DNA of 64,000 bases from Entomomonas moraniae (GTDB lineage Bacteria; Pseudomonadota; Gammaproteobacteria; Pseudomonadales; Pseudomonadaceae): assembly GCF_003991975.1 (NCBI RefSeq), contig NZ_CP029822.1:248001-312000 (forward strand), read 5' to 3'. The position numbers and the translations under genes were made by a program. This document shows, piece by piece, positions 35,601 to 44,948 of this stretch (position 1 is the stretch's first letter; every line of letters starts with the position of its first letter). Below the pieces are notes generated by a model. That model was not told the DNA's origin. It made no database searches and saw nothing but the letters and a program-made list of their open reading frames with translations.

Positions 35601-38600
35601 TACTGTCTTGGTAACCAAAACGTGTTGTATTACCCATTTGATCCGTAAGTGCTGCTAAATCACCTTTACTTGTGTAGCTCACATAGGTTGTATTTCCCAT
35701 GGCATCGGTAATTTGAGTTAAGCCACCTGCTTGATCATAGGTATTTTTGGAGACTCTGCCTAACTCATCAATCACTTCAGTAGGATTACCATCCGTGTTA
35801 TAGGTGGTTTCGGTAGAGAAGCCTAAGGCATTGGTTTCTTTGGTAACATTGCCGTAGCGGTCATACTCGTAAGCCGTTTTATGGCCTAGGGCATTGGTGA
35901 TACTGGTTTCATTACCAAATTGGTCATAGGTATACCGCGTCACATTGCCTTTGCTGTCTGTTACCTCGGTAATATTACCTTGGTCATCGTAAACATAAGT
36001 AGTGGTATTACCATTGCGGTCAGTAACTTTATCCACGTTATTATCATTGTCATGTTCTAGATTAACGCTATAACCTAAACCATCACCTTGATTAATAAGC
36101 TGGCCTTTATCATCAAATTCTGCTTTGAATAGGCGCTTACCATCGGCACCATAGATCTCACTGAGTTGATGAACTAAATCAGCACTTTGTTGATATACAA
36201 AGCGTGTTTCCAGTTGTTTAGGATCAAAGGCACCTTCTAAATTACCATCACCATCGTAGGTGTAGTTAAGAACACGACCATCGGGTGCGTCCACTTGTAC
36301 AATGCGATCATTGTTATCACGGGTAAAAATTAATCCCGCACCGTTAGAGTGTTGAATGCCATTATGAGTGTAGCTTAGGGTATTACCGTAACGATCTTTA
36401 ATTTGACGAATACCGAACGATTTATTCAGGTAATACACCATCCCATCTTTGGTGGTTAATTTAAATTGTTGTGGGTTGACCTTGTCTAAGCTGTCGTAAT
36501 CAAAAAGAACACCGTTATGAACGCGTAGCATACCAACATCAGTTGCTTCTAAGGTTGAATAAGTACCTGCTTTAGGCTCAAAGTCTAATTGGAAGAAACT
36601 ACCGGCTGATTGTGATTGCCAGCTGTTACATTCGGGTATTGTTTTAGCTTCAAACTTTTCCATTTTACCGTCTGGCAAGCGTACGGTGACCATTCGCGTT
36701 CCGACGGGCTTAGGGCAGAATTTTTTGTTTAGGCCAAAACCTATTTCCGCAAAATCCCAATCACGTCCTGGTATACCGTTGGTTTGAATTTTAACATCTT
36801 GGTAGTTCACGCTCCAACCATAGCCAAAGTCTAGCCTTTCATTTTGGCGACGGGTATCGTAGGTACGAGTCAGGCGTAAAGGTAGGCCACCCATATCAAT
36901 ATCCAGATCGGTAAAGCTTAACGAGAACTGACCTACTTTTTGCTCTCCACTGATAACCACGCCTATTTTGGCGCTGCTTTGATTGCCTCCTTCATCTTTT
37001 ACGATCAGCAGTAAATCATAAAGTCCGTTGGGCATCGTTTGTGGCTTGAGTGTACCTAATTTGCCATTGATGACCGATTGATTGCCTTTATCAATAGAAA
37101 CCCATTTGCCTTCATCGGCAGGCGATAGGTAAACTTGATATTCCACTAAGTTATCATCGGATGCTGTACCAATAATATCGGTTGTAGTGGTGATTTCTGC
37201 CACATTAATATTATCTGATTTAGCTGGCGCAGTTATTTCAGCAGTAGGCGCAGTGATATCGGCCTTATTTTTGACAATAAAGCTTGCTTGCTGCTTAATT
37301 TCTCTGCCTTTAGCATCTCTGGCAATCAGTTCTAGTGTATGTAAACCTAATTGATTGCTACTGACGGTCGCGCTGTTACCACTAACCGTTACAGGGCTAC
37401 CATCCAGCGTTAGTGTTGCAACCTCATAAGGTGTTGTGCCTCCATTTAACACAATATCCACAGTAACAGGCTCGTTTGCCTCAACCAGTTGCGGTGTAGC
37501 AAATAATTGACCGGTGAAAATACCGCCTGCAGTGCCTGATGGTTTAATGGTCACTTTATAACCTTGTTGAGCCCATGCTTGGCCATCGCTTGCCATAATC
37601 ACTACATCAAAACTTCCACGTGTAGGCTTGTCCCATGTTAAGGTACCTGTTTTCACATCTATTGTCATGCCTGTAGGGGCATTAACCAATGAATACACAA
37701 TAGGGTCATTATCCGGGTCAACGGCGGTGACTTGATAGTTGTAAGGTATATTTTCTTGACCATCCATGACAGGTATTGAGGTAATACGTGGCGGTCTGTT
37801 ATCAGAAGGTAATGAATTGATGCCTAAGCCATACGTTTGGGTGACTGTGTAGTTACCATCACTTACCGCAATTTTAATGGTATGAATACCCAATATAGGA
37901 TTTGACCAAGTAACAAGTCCATTATTATCGATAATTACACCAGCAGGTGCTTCTTCTAATTTATAGGTTAATGGATCACCGTCAGGATCATTAGCTTGTA
38001 CTTGATAGTGATAAGTTTCATTAACTACCCCTTGCACTTTAGGTGTACTGGTGATTTGTGGTGGTTGATTAGTAATGGTTTGATTACTAATAGTGAGGGT
38101 ATAACTTTGTTCAACCTTGTGTTGTGCGTCACTGACACTTAGTTTAATACTGTGATTACCCAAGGTTGGTTTTTGCCACTTTACAACACCATTGGAGTCT
38201 AACACCATCCCCTCCGGTCCTTGTTCTAAGAAGTAGCTTAGTGGATCATTATCGGGATCAACAGCGATTAATTGATACTCATACTCGTTATTGATTGAAC
38301 CCAATGTTTTTGGAGAACTGATAATTTGTGGCGGTTGATTTTGTAGTTGTGAATCACGGACCACTAGGGTGTAATTTTGTTCAACTTCATAATGACCATC
38401 GCTTACAGCCAGTTTAATGGTGTAGCTACCCACAGCCTTTGCTTGCCAAGAAAATAGGCCATTAGCATCAATGGTTGCTCCTGTAGGCGCTTCTTTGATT
38501 TGGTAGCGTAATACGTCACCATCAGGATCTGTTGCTACAAGTTGGTAATGATACAGTGCATTGACTACTGTGCTTGTTTCGGGTGTACTGGTCAGTAGCG

Positions 38601-40977
38601 GTGGTTGATTAGTGATGGATTCTTGTGTAATTACCAGTGTAAAGCTTTGTGTTACCGTCGCCAAACCATCCGTGACTGTTAATTCAATATCATGCTGTCC
38701 TAGTACTGGAGTATTCCATGTAAATAGCCCTGTATTACTAAATGTTGCACCATTTGGAGCTTTAGTTATTTTGTAAGTTAGTGGATCTTCATCAGGATCG
38801 ACAGCGATTAATTGATACTGATAAGGCGCTTCTATACTACTCTTTGTACTAGGTACACTTAAAATTTGTGGCGGATGATTAGCTTCTACACCAATGCGTA
38901 ATGTGTATTCTTGTATTGCTAATCCCCCCCGCTGATCACTGACCTCTATGACAATTGGATAACTACCAATAACAGTCTTTGTCCAAGATACTAAACCTGT
39001 TTTACTATCTACTTTGATTCCATCGTGCGCCTTTATTAATGACCAAGTTAGCGTATCTCCATCTGGATCAGTAGCAGTTGCTTGATAGCTGTATTGAGTA
39101 TTTTCTGCAATATACGTTTTAGGCTTGCTAGTGATTGTTGGGGCGCGATTTTCTTGTGCAGAAATCGTTAGTTTATAGCTCTGAGTTACAATACTACCAT
39201 CTTCATTCATCGCTTCGACAGTAATGTTTTCCACTGATTCTTGAGAAGGTTGCCAGTTAATTTCACCCGTTTGAGTGTTGATAGTCATGCCTTGAGGTGC
39301 TTTACTAAGGCTATAAATAACAGCATCACCACCGCTGTCTTTTGCTTGTGCAAAATAAGTGTAGGTCCGATTAACAGTACCATTGATAATAGGGGTACTT
39401 ACAAAAGAGGGTTTACCACTAACAGCCAATACAACAGATTGTTGGTCTCTTGCCCCATAAGGATCTGTCACGACTACAGTTATAGGATAGCGACCTGGCT
39501 GAGGGTTACTCCAACTGATTAAACCATTTGTATTTATAATCATGCCAGATGCTTGGCTTGCAATGCTGTAGGATATTTTATCCCCTTCAGGATCTACCGC
39601 TATTACCTGATGCCTAAAGCTTGTTCCAGATGGAATACGAGATGGGATTTGATTGGTAATTTGAGGAGGTAAATTATCATCAATAACCTCGATATTATAA
39701 GACTGTGTTGCTTTACCACCATTACCATCGATAACTTGAATATTGACCTCATAAAAACCAAGTGCATTGGGCTTCCAAGTGATTAAACCTGTTTGACTAT
39801 CGATTGTCATACCAATAGGTCCTGCTAATAGACTATAGGTTAAATCATCACTGTCAGCATCTAAGGCTTCTGCTTGATAACTATAATCTGTTTTAATATC
39901 ACCACCAGTTTTAGGCTCACTCACAAAATAGGGTGGTCTATTGGTTACCTCTCCGGCATCGATAGGTGAGGGAGCAGCTGAAACAACTGAACCAGAAGCA
40001 CAAGACTCTAGACCTTTTGAGTCAAGTGGGCGTACATTGTAAAAATACTCCTTTCCCTCCATAACCGTTTTATCAAGCCATGTGGAGTAGTTGGAGGTTG
40101 TTTCGCCTAAACTAATATAAGGCCCTTCTAATTTTTCAGAGCGATAAACGCGGTAAGCGTCTGCACCATTATCTGCCCAAGTCACTTGTACTTGTCCCGG
40201 TTTGGCACGGGCTTTCACATTATTTAAACAACCTTGTTGTGGTTTAATTTTATTGGCACCAAAGGCATCAACATAGACATAACCACCATGGCCACCATAA
40301 GCACAGTCTGCTGCTAATGCTCTTACTTCTAACTCATGACCAATTAAAGAATCAGGAATAACGATATCTACATCAATAAATGGAGTAGATCGCCATGTCC
40401 CATTATAATTAGTTGTATAAAATAATCGACCAGGTTGATTAGAATAAGCTATATCGTCATACAAGACTTTCGCTGTAGTAAGATCTTTGAGCTGTACGTG
40501 GAAATAAGGTTGTGCGGCTGCATTGTGACTGGGATCATCGAGTACAGCGGCGTAAGTGAAACGGATATGAAGCTTTTTATCTGTAGGATCGCGATCATCT
40601 TCTGTGATGACATCTTTTTGTATAATATAATTTACATGATTATTCCCATACTCATCATTCAGCTTTGCTGTGTAGTTACCTTGCCGTGGTAAAGTTAAAT
40701 GAGGGGCTCTTGGATCGAAGCTATTACTTATGATTTTTAAAATAGACATACCACCATTAGAAACAATAACACTGTCCTCAGTGAATGGTTCACTCCCTTT
40801 AAGCCCATAGTTTAGCCCATATTTTGTTTCCCAATGGCTAAAATCCCCATTCTCAAAATCGCCGTTCTGAAAAATAGCCCAGCTATTGTTTGAAACTAAT
40901 GCTAAAGCAATTGAACTAGCTAATAAGTTTCGCTTGATTTTTTGCCTATATTTATTAGGCTTATCAGTTCGCTTCAT
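32620..40977 (-). CDS. Giant secreted YD/Rhs polymorphic toxin
   Basis: 2785 residues. In order: signal peptide (~1-34, ALALVSNNSWA), a lectin/CBM-like region (35-240), an FN3-like domain (~250-340), nine tandem ~90-residue Ig/cadherin-like repeats (NxPPxIxSxP...DPDGDxLxY...) to about 1150, further Ig-like domains to ~1350, then the RHS/YD repeat barrel (YDxxGNxT) to ~2500, and the core end RFVSRDRFEG...NGLDPSG at 2590. The last 195 residues are the variable tip: one membrane-like segment, then LFHYTDPVSAREIV and AGAYAVDAMY, resembling HYD1-type ADP-ribosyltransferases. There is no VgrG or PAAR partner, and a Sec signal replaces them. Role: contact-dependent competition, inferred. Confidence 0.88.
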   Translation of the reverse strand: MKRTDKPNKYRQKIKRNLLASSIALALVSNNSWAIFQNGDFENGDFSHWETKYGLNYGLKGSEPFTEDSVIVSNGGMSILKIISNSFDPRAPHLTLPRQGNYTAKLNDEYGNNHVNYIIQKDVITEDDRDPTDKKLHIRFTYAAVLDDPSHNAAAQPYFHVQLKDLTTAKVLYDDIAYSNQPGRLFYTTNYNGTWRSTPFIDVDIVIPDSLIGHELEVRALAADCAYGGHGGYVYVDAFGANKIKPQQGCLNNVKARAKPGQVQVTWADNGADAYRVYRSEKLEGPYISLGETTSNYSTWLDKTVMEGKEYFYNVRPLDSKGLESCASGSVVSAAPSPIDAGEVTNRPPYFVSEPKTGGDIKTDYSYQAEALDADSDDLTYSLLAGPIGMTIDSQTGLITWKPNALGFYEVNIQVIDGNGGKATQSYNIEVIDDNLPPQITNQIPSRIPSGTSFRHQVIAVDPEGDKISYSIASQASGMIINTNGLISWSNPQPGRYPITVVVTDPYGARDQQSVVLAVSGKPSFVSTPIINGTVNRTYTYFAQAKDSGGDAVIYSLSKAPQGMTINTQTGEINWQPSQESVENITVEAMNEDGSIVTQSYKLTISAQENRAPTITSKPKTYIAENTQYSYQATATDPDGDTLTWSLIKAHDGIKVDSKTGLVSWTKTVIGSYPIVIEVSDQRGGLAIQEYTLRIGVEANHPPQILSVPSTKSSIEAPYQYQLIAVDPDEDPLTYKITKAPNGATFSNTGLFTWNTPVLGQHDIELTVTDGLATVTQSFTLVITQESITNQPPLLTSTPETSTVVNALYHYQLVATDPDGDVLRYQIKEAPTGATIDANGLFSWQAKAVGSYTIKLAVSDGHYEVEQNYTLVVRDSQLQNQPPQIISSPKTLGSINNEYEYQLIAVDPDNDPLSYFLEQGPEGMVLDSNGVVKWQKPTLGNHSIKLSVSDAQHKVEQSYTLTISNQTITNQPPQITSTPKVQGVVNETYHYQVQANDPDGDPLTYKLEEAPAGVIIDNNGLVTWSNPILGIHTIKIAVSDGNYTVTQTYGLGINSLPSDNRPPRITSIPVMDGQENIPYNYQVTAVDPDNDPIVYSLVNAPTGMTIDVKTGTLTWDKPTRGSFDVVIMASDGQAWAQQGYKVTIKPSGTAGGIFTGQLFATPQLVEANEPVTVDIVLNGGTTPYEVATLTLDGSPVTVSGNSATVSSNQLGLHTLELIARDAKGREIKQQASFIVKNKADITAPTAEITAPAKSDNINVAEITTTTDIIGTASDDNLVEYQVYLSPADEGKWVSIDKGNQSVINGKLGTLKPQTMPNGLYDLLLIVKDEGGNQSSAKIGVVISGEQKVGQFSLSFTDLDIDMGGLPLRLTRTYDTRRQNERLDFGYGWSVNYQDVKIQTNGIPGRDWDFAEIGFGLNKKFCPKPVGTRMVTVRLPDGKMEKFEAKTIPECNSWQSQSAGSFFQLDFEPKAGTYSTLEATDVGMLRVHNGVLFDYDSLDKVNPQQFKLTTKDGMVYYLNKSFGIRQIKDRYGNTLSYTHNGIQHSNGAGLIFTRDNNDRIVQVDAPDGRVLNYTYDGDGNLEGAFDPKQLETRFVYQQSADLVHQLSEIYGADGKRLFKAEFDDKGQLINQGDGLGYSVNLEHDNDNNVDKVTDRNGNTTTYVYDDQGNITEVTDSKGNVTRYTYDQFGNETSITNALGHKTAYEYDRYGNVTKETNALGFSTETTYNTDGNPTEVIDELGRVSKNTYDQAGGLTQITDAMGNTTYVSYTSKGDLAALTDQMGNTTRFGYQDSNGKRLKISETDAADNTTRFEYDKNGNEISRKYNLVIDGKATEMVTRKTYDDNGNMLSQTNENGLVTTYQYDDLNQLVKVTDPLGQVTQYTYNERGEQTQIIYPDGKIDSTAFDKNGNEVKACITGICTETTYDEADRPTQVKDALGHITQTQYDVVGNTSATIDALGNTTQYQYDALGRQTKLIDALGNTTESNYDAVGNLTKQTDALGNSSTTLYNDNNQPIKKINALGHSVGYEYDKAGRNTVFIDALQNKTVFSYDVLGQLFQVNDALNNKTVYGYDTQGRQTLQSDANRHITRFTYNKVGQRIQRTLSEGQKESWEYNAIGNVTQHTDFNGKATSYSYNASQQLATLSYPDKRTISYSYDALGNVAKVSDSLTGDLDYTYDLLGRITQVSSSLGQLAYGWDGNGNKVSQQINTQGSFSYGYDALNRLVSITAMDGSVTRFEYDKVGNRAQINRSNGTQSVMSYNKANQPTSIIHQKGSTVLAKFAYTLDENGRRTQVDETIDGVQRTVSYQYDATGKLLAETILQAGQRSSIVYTYDAMGNRLTKVANGITTNYSYNSNDQLVTETTAGITTTYVWDSNGNLIKKTSPDGVVSYSWSSSNKLLSIDDQVNQRQVSYQYDGQDNRIGKVVKHNGQTIETQYLVDSERPYSEVVLERTRIDQGSWSETVYLHTPEGLGDLLTQDQTGQVNHLYQDAQGSTRLVTDKQGSTQLTFDYDAFGNALLSSKPNTTIKHRYVGEYLDQDTGFYHLRARDYDPKIGRFVSRDRFEGIRNNPITLNPYLYANADPINGLDPSGFTMFSLVDLNMGTFFQFSMRTTGVTLGKQFLIKKVLVPLAMTIAGGIIFDQYLSTQADKKLAQDTIKETILVTTGVASTQMLFHYTDPVSAREIVGDQFIFATPAWPNKRPTRPAGAYAVDAMYAPWVDITKKALRAAIYVNPDNSKYRGKQDAFVVILKDPLWRNINGIEWVKKGTGAIPVNALAWFINPMSGF

Positions 40978-41060
40978 AATAAATTCCTTGTTAATTTGTT
41001 AGTCAGTAAATAAGGTGTATCGTTTATAATTATTAATAGGATTAAATACGCTCTCATTGT

Positions 41061-42833
41061 TTATTTTCCAATGGTTATGCCTTTACCTGGCCAATTAATA
41101 ATAGGTGCACAGCATTTGGTTTGATCGATTTTGTAGAGATCGTTATAGCCAACGCCATACATAGCGCCGCTTTCTGTTTGGTAGAATACATGTTCTTTAC
41201 CACCACCCACAGAAACAACAGGATCATTAGCATGGGGGGTGCGTAAGGTTGGGAAGGCACCATAAATCATTGGGAAAGCACTGCCGCCTGTTTGTCCCCA
41301 GGTATAGATTTTTCCATCTTCAGTCAATGCGATAGAGCCCACATAGCGTGCGTAGAGCTGGGCGACATTTTTCATGACAATAACAGGTTCTGGTGAACTA
41401 ATATTGGTTTTAGTCGTTCCTTGCCCCAGTGATGCATGGAGTCCCCAGCCAATAACCGTGCCATCGTCCAGTAAAGCTTCGCCCCAACCATTACCTCCTG
41501 CAATGTAAGTCATACGATCTGCATATTGATCTAGCTTAGGGACACGCGTAGGCGTACGAATAATTCTCTGAACACCGTAATTAGAACCTTGGAAACCTAA
41601 ACCACTGGCTTCATTGTCACCCCACGCCCAGACATGACCTTCCTCAGTAACCGCAAAAGCGCCTTCATAAGCACCACCAATTAAACGTGCTTTTTCACCC
41701 TTCAAGTTAACAGCAATAGGTATTTGACTATTTTTGTTTCCACCATTACCTAGTTGCCCGTATAAATTGTGCCCCCATGTCCAGACTTGGCCATTTACAT
41801 CTAGCGCAATGGAAAAATACTCGCCAGCACCAATTTGTACAATATTCTTCAAAACATTACAGGGCATAGATACATAGATGGATTGTGTTGGTTTGCAACC
41901 CGTCTCACCATAACCACTTTGTCCCCAGCCATAGACATTTCCTTCATTATCTAAAGCAATTAAGTGATAAGCGCCTCCTGTTAGACCAATAATGTTTGTT
42001 AGGCTATTTACCTTGGCTGGAGTTTTATTGCTAGAAACAACCATTGTTCCATTGCCTTGTTGAGATGAGCCTCTAAATCCCCATACCCAGACATTGCCTT
42101 CTTTGATGGCTGACCCGGTTGTTAATAAACCACCTTGAACCATATCGGGATAAGCTCTATCAAAAAAACCTTTTTTTGCATAAAAATTAAAAAATGCTTT
42201 AGGATTTGTTAAGTTGTCTTGTTGGGTTAGCCCTATTGTGGAGTTTTCTGCTAATGTAGCAACTGCAATAATTTCTTGACCCGCTCTTAAATTACCAATG
42301 TCAATTGATAGCGCCATCGCTGGATCATCCGTTGTACTAGTATCGCCATACGCTGAAATATTTCTTAAAGAACCATGGCTAGCTCGAGTAATAAGGTCTC
42401 CTTTTAAATAGCCAGGTTCACTGATCTCCCATTTATCTGGAGCAATATAACCACTTGGTGCGCTGAGTGATAATAATGAGCCATACTCATTAAAAAAAGT
42501 ATTACTAGGTGCATCAATATCCACATCAATTAACCCTGTGATGCGCAAGTTATTATAGTTAAGCTTAGAAGTGTTCTTTAAATTCCATTGCCAAGTTGTG
42601 TTGTTATTGGCATCTGTATTCGCTTGAAAATTTACCGTGATAGCAGGGGGAAGTGTATTAAGGTTCGCATTGAGTGGCCTGCTTTCATACACGCTGCTTC
42701 CATCTGAAACAAATAAACTTAAACGTTCAACAGTGAGATCCTTGGCGAATGCCAAGGACGTTGATAATATAAGTGTCGAATACAAAAATGTTCGACAATG
42801 TTTTTTTAGAAACTTTATATTTGTTTTTGACAT
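41061..42833 (-). CDS. Secreted RCC1-repeat beta-propeller protein
   Basis: 590 residues with a signal peptide (~1-30, LILSTSLAFA). Residues ~31-245 form a beta-rich domain with no family I recognise (DLTVERLSLFVSDG). Residues ~250-590 contain about seven RCC1 blades, each of the form VWxWGxNxxGQLGxG (for instance VWTWGHNLYGQLGNGG). RCC1 propellers usually bind proteins. The gene lies 83 bp before rhs on the same strand, so the two exported proteins are probably coexpressed. A partner, adhesin or chaperone role for Rhs is possible but unproven. Confidence 0.8.
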   Translation of the reverse strand: MSKTNIKFLKKHCRTFLYSTLILSTSLAFAKDLTVERLSLFVSDGSSVYESRPLNANLNTLPPAITVNFQANTDANNNTTWQWNLKNTSKLNYNNLRITGLIDVDIDAPSNTFFNEYGSLLSLSAPSGYIAPDKWEISEPGYLKGDLITRASHGSLRNISAYGDTSTTDDPAMALSIDIGNLRAGQEIIAVATLAENSTIGLTQQDNLTNPKAFFNFYAKKGFFDRAYPDMVQGGLLTTGSAIKEGNVWVWGFRGSSQQGNGTMVVSSNKTPAKVNSLTNIIGLTGGAYHLIALDNEGNVYGWGQSGYGETGCKPTQSIYVSMPCNVLKNIVQIGAGEYFSIALDVNGQVWTWGHNLYGQLGNGGNKNSQIPIAVNLKGEKARLIGGAYEGAFAVTEEGHVWAWGDNEASGLGFQGSNYGVQRIIRTPTRVPKLDQYADRMTYIAGGNGWGEALLDDGTVIGWGLHASLGQGTTKTNISSPEPVIVMKNVAQLYARYVGSIALTEDGKIYTWGQTGGSAFPMIYGAFPTLRTPHANDPVVSVGGGKEHVFYQTESGAMYGVGYNDLYKIDQTKCCAPIINWPGKGITIGK

Positions 42834-42908
42834 AAATATTTCCTTTGTCCTTGTTATATAAATGTTTATTAATAGCTTAGTAAATTACGTGAGCTGCTAA
42901 GTTGGGTA

Positions 42909-43016
42909 TTAATGTGTTATTAATGAACCACTTGAAAAGGCTATAATTAGTGTGTTTATAGTCATAATGATGGCTAATACAGTGGCGATCATTATTTTTC
43001 TTTTTTGAGAAAACAT
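42909..43016 (-). CDS. 35-residue single-pass membrane peptide
   Basis: ATG 43016 is preceded by GGGAGGTAA, an excellent ribosome site 6 bp away. The peptide has a KRK N-terminus, a hydrophobic helix (IMIATVLAIIMTINTLIIAF) and a short polar tail. It lies 75 bp before the RCC1 gene on the same strand and so heads the RCC1-rhs-immunity set. No family recognised; a leader peptide or small regulator of export is conceivable. From 43017 to 43340 I see no further gene. Confidence 0.5.
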   Translation of the reverse strand: MFSQKRKIMIATVLAIIMTINTLIIAFSSGSLITH

Positions 43017-43340
43017 AGTGTTACCTCCCGAAACTAAAATAAAAATTATTAGCTAATTAATAGGATGATTTGAGATATTAAGTGTGTTTAAGAAAAACTC
43101 TCTGGCACGATTGTTATTAGATCTAATATAAGAAGTTATAAATTTTTGCTTAAACAAGAAAAATTTTAGTAAACGATGCTATAAAAGGACTTTGTTGTTT
43201 AAATGAAAACTTATAGTTAGAGGTAAGCATTCGGTAAAGAGTAGTTAGTACTATTAAATCGATGGGGTATAAATTACAAAGTACTCTTAATTAAATTTGA
43301 TAAATTATGAGTGAGCTTACCCATCAGAGCATAATTAGAT

Positions 43341-43610
43341 CTAATTATTAGGGTATTCGAATACGTCTCTTGGGTTGATGGTGATATGCTGGGGCTTACT
43401 TTCATTGTGTATGAAAACATTCACATCCAGATTGTTTTTATCATGTGTCCAATCTAAAAGCAAATAGGCATGATAATGTATGGATGAGACTCTCCACCAG
43501 TGTGGTGGTAGATTCAATTTAAAAGGTTTTTACTTAGAGCATGGAGGGGTAAAGATTTTAAATCAGTTAACGTTATTTCTATTTGAGTCTTGCCCAATTG
43601 CCAATCGATT
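43341..43610 (-). pseudogene. Broken small gene of unknown family
   Basis: Reading leftwards, IDWQLGKTQIEITLTDLKSL ends near 43530 at an A run. One frame away the sequence continues KPFKLNLPPHWWRVSSIHYH, then LLLDWTHDKNNLDVNVFIHN and ends at TAG 43343. The two pieces fit one ~85-residue protein interrupted by a one-base shift. No start codon or ribosome site is clear. Function unknown; the call rests on protein-like composition only. Confidence 0.3.
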
Positions 43611-43676
43611 GATTAATGTTTACAAACAATAACTGCCTTTAATTTGGCAGTTATTGTATTCACTAGTAAATGCTTA

Positions 43677-44948
43677 TTATGCTTTTGGTGGTGTGCCTTC
43701 AGCATTTGATACAACAGCATCTATTTGGATGAGTGCATTTTTAGGTAAAGCTGATACACCAACGGTTCTTTTTGCAGGGGTAACATTTGGGAAGAAGGAT
43801 GCAAAAACTTCGTCTACAGCATCAGTGTCCGCTATATTCTTAAGGAATATATTGATCTTAACTATATCCGTTATTGTATGGTCGATACTCTCTACAATTG
43901 CTTTAATGTTTTTAAGGCACTGTTGAGTTTGCTCTTTTATACCACCAGTGACTATGTTACCTGTTTTTGCGTCTAAAGGTAATTGAGCTGAAAGGTGGTT
44001 ATAGTGAGAAAAAGCTACAGACTGTGTAGATAATGGACTTTTTGGGGCATTATCTGTGTTGTGTGCTTCTATGATTAGTCCGTGTCTATCTTCAACAGCT
44101 TGTGGTGGGGTACCATCTCCGTGCGACACGACAACTTCGATTTGTACTAATGCACCCATTGGTAAAGCTGAAGCAGCAATTGTAGTGATAGCAGGAACAT
44201 AAGCGACAGTTCTGGCAATAGCTGAATCAGGGAAAAATGTTGTATAAACTTCGTTGACTGCTTCAATATCAGAAAGGTTTTTAAGGAAAACATTAACTTT
44301 AACGATGTCATCGAAAGGAACGTCAATGCTTTCTAAAATAGCTTTAATGTTCTTAAGGCATTGTTGAGTTTGCTCTTTTACCCCACCAGTGACTAATTTA
44401 CCTGATTTTGGATCAATCGGTAATTGGGCTGAAAGATTGTTGTAGTGAGAAAAAGCTACGGTTTGTGTAGAAAGTGGGTTTATTGGAGCATTGCTTGTAT
44501 TATTTGTAAGCTTTATGAGATCGCCAGCTTGTGGAGCATTAGGTATTGTTCCTTCCCCGTTTGATAAAAGCGCTTCAACTTGAACTAAAGCATTCATGGG
44601 TAATGCTTCAACAGCAAGCACTGTTCGTGTGGGAACATAACTTGTAAAAAAGGCTTTATAAACTTCGTCTACGGCATCGAGTTCTTTAATATTTTTAACG
44701 AATACAGTAATCTTAACAATGTCATTCATGACGTGGCCGATACTGTCGACAATAGCTTTGATATTTTTAAAGCATTGTTGCGCTTGTTCTTTGATGCCAC
44801 CAGCGACTAATTTACCTGATTTTGGGTCGATCGGTAATTGAGCTGAAAAATTATTGTAATGAGAGAATGCAACCGTTTGAGCATATGGATTGGTGCATGC
44901 AGGTGCGTTTTCTGTGTTCCTTGCTAATACTGTATTATAACCACTCAC
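43677..44948 (-). CDS. Triple RidA (YjgF) domain fusion protein
   Basis: 423 residues made of three tandem Rid domains (~1-140, 141-285, 286-423), each starting TVAFSHYNNxSAQLPxDxKxG or a close match and containing the KEQxQQCxKNIKAI helix. RidA deaminates reactive enamines/imines as a trimer; its catalytic Arg is kept in each repeat (PTRTV, IARTV, AKRTV). The middle domain has about ten extra residues after the Arg (YVPAITTIAA). Canonical Rid is one domain of ~130 residues, so this may be a one-chain pseudo-trimer. It stands alone, without an amino-acid biosynthesis neighbour. Confidence 0.85.
   Translation of the reverse strand: MSGYNTVLARNTENAPACTNPYAQTVAFSHYNNFSAQLPIDPKSGKLVAGGIKEQAQQCFKNIKAIVDSIGHVMNDIVKITVFVKNIKELDAVDEVYKAFFTSYVPTRTVLAVEALPMNALVQVEALLSNGEGTIPNAPQAGDLIKLTNNTSNAPINPLSTQTVAFSHYNNLSAQLPIDPKSGKLVTGGVKEQTQQCLKNIKAILESIDVPFDDIVKVNVFLKNLSDIEAVNEVYTTFFPDSAIARTVAYVPAITTIAASALPMGALVQIEVVVSHGDGTPPQAVEDRHGLIIEAHNTDNAPKSPLSTQSVAFSHYNHLSAQLPLDAKTGNIVTGGIKEQTQQCLKNIKAIVESIDHTITDIVKINIFLKNIADTDAVDEVFASFFPNVTPAKRTVGVSALPKNALIQIDAVVSNAEGTPPKA

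Noticed and set aside
37500-39960. Regular ~270-bp periodicity that might look like a DNA repeat array or CRISPR
   Set aside because: The periodicity comes from nine Ig-like protein repeats in one open frame; DNA identity between units is low and there are no spacers.
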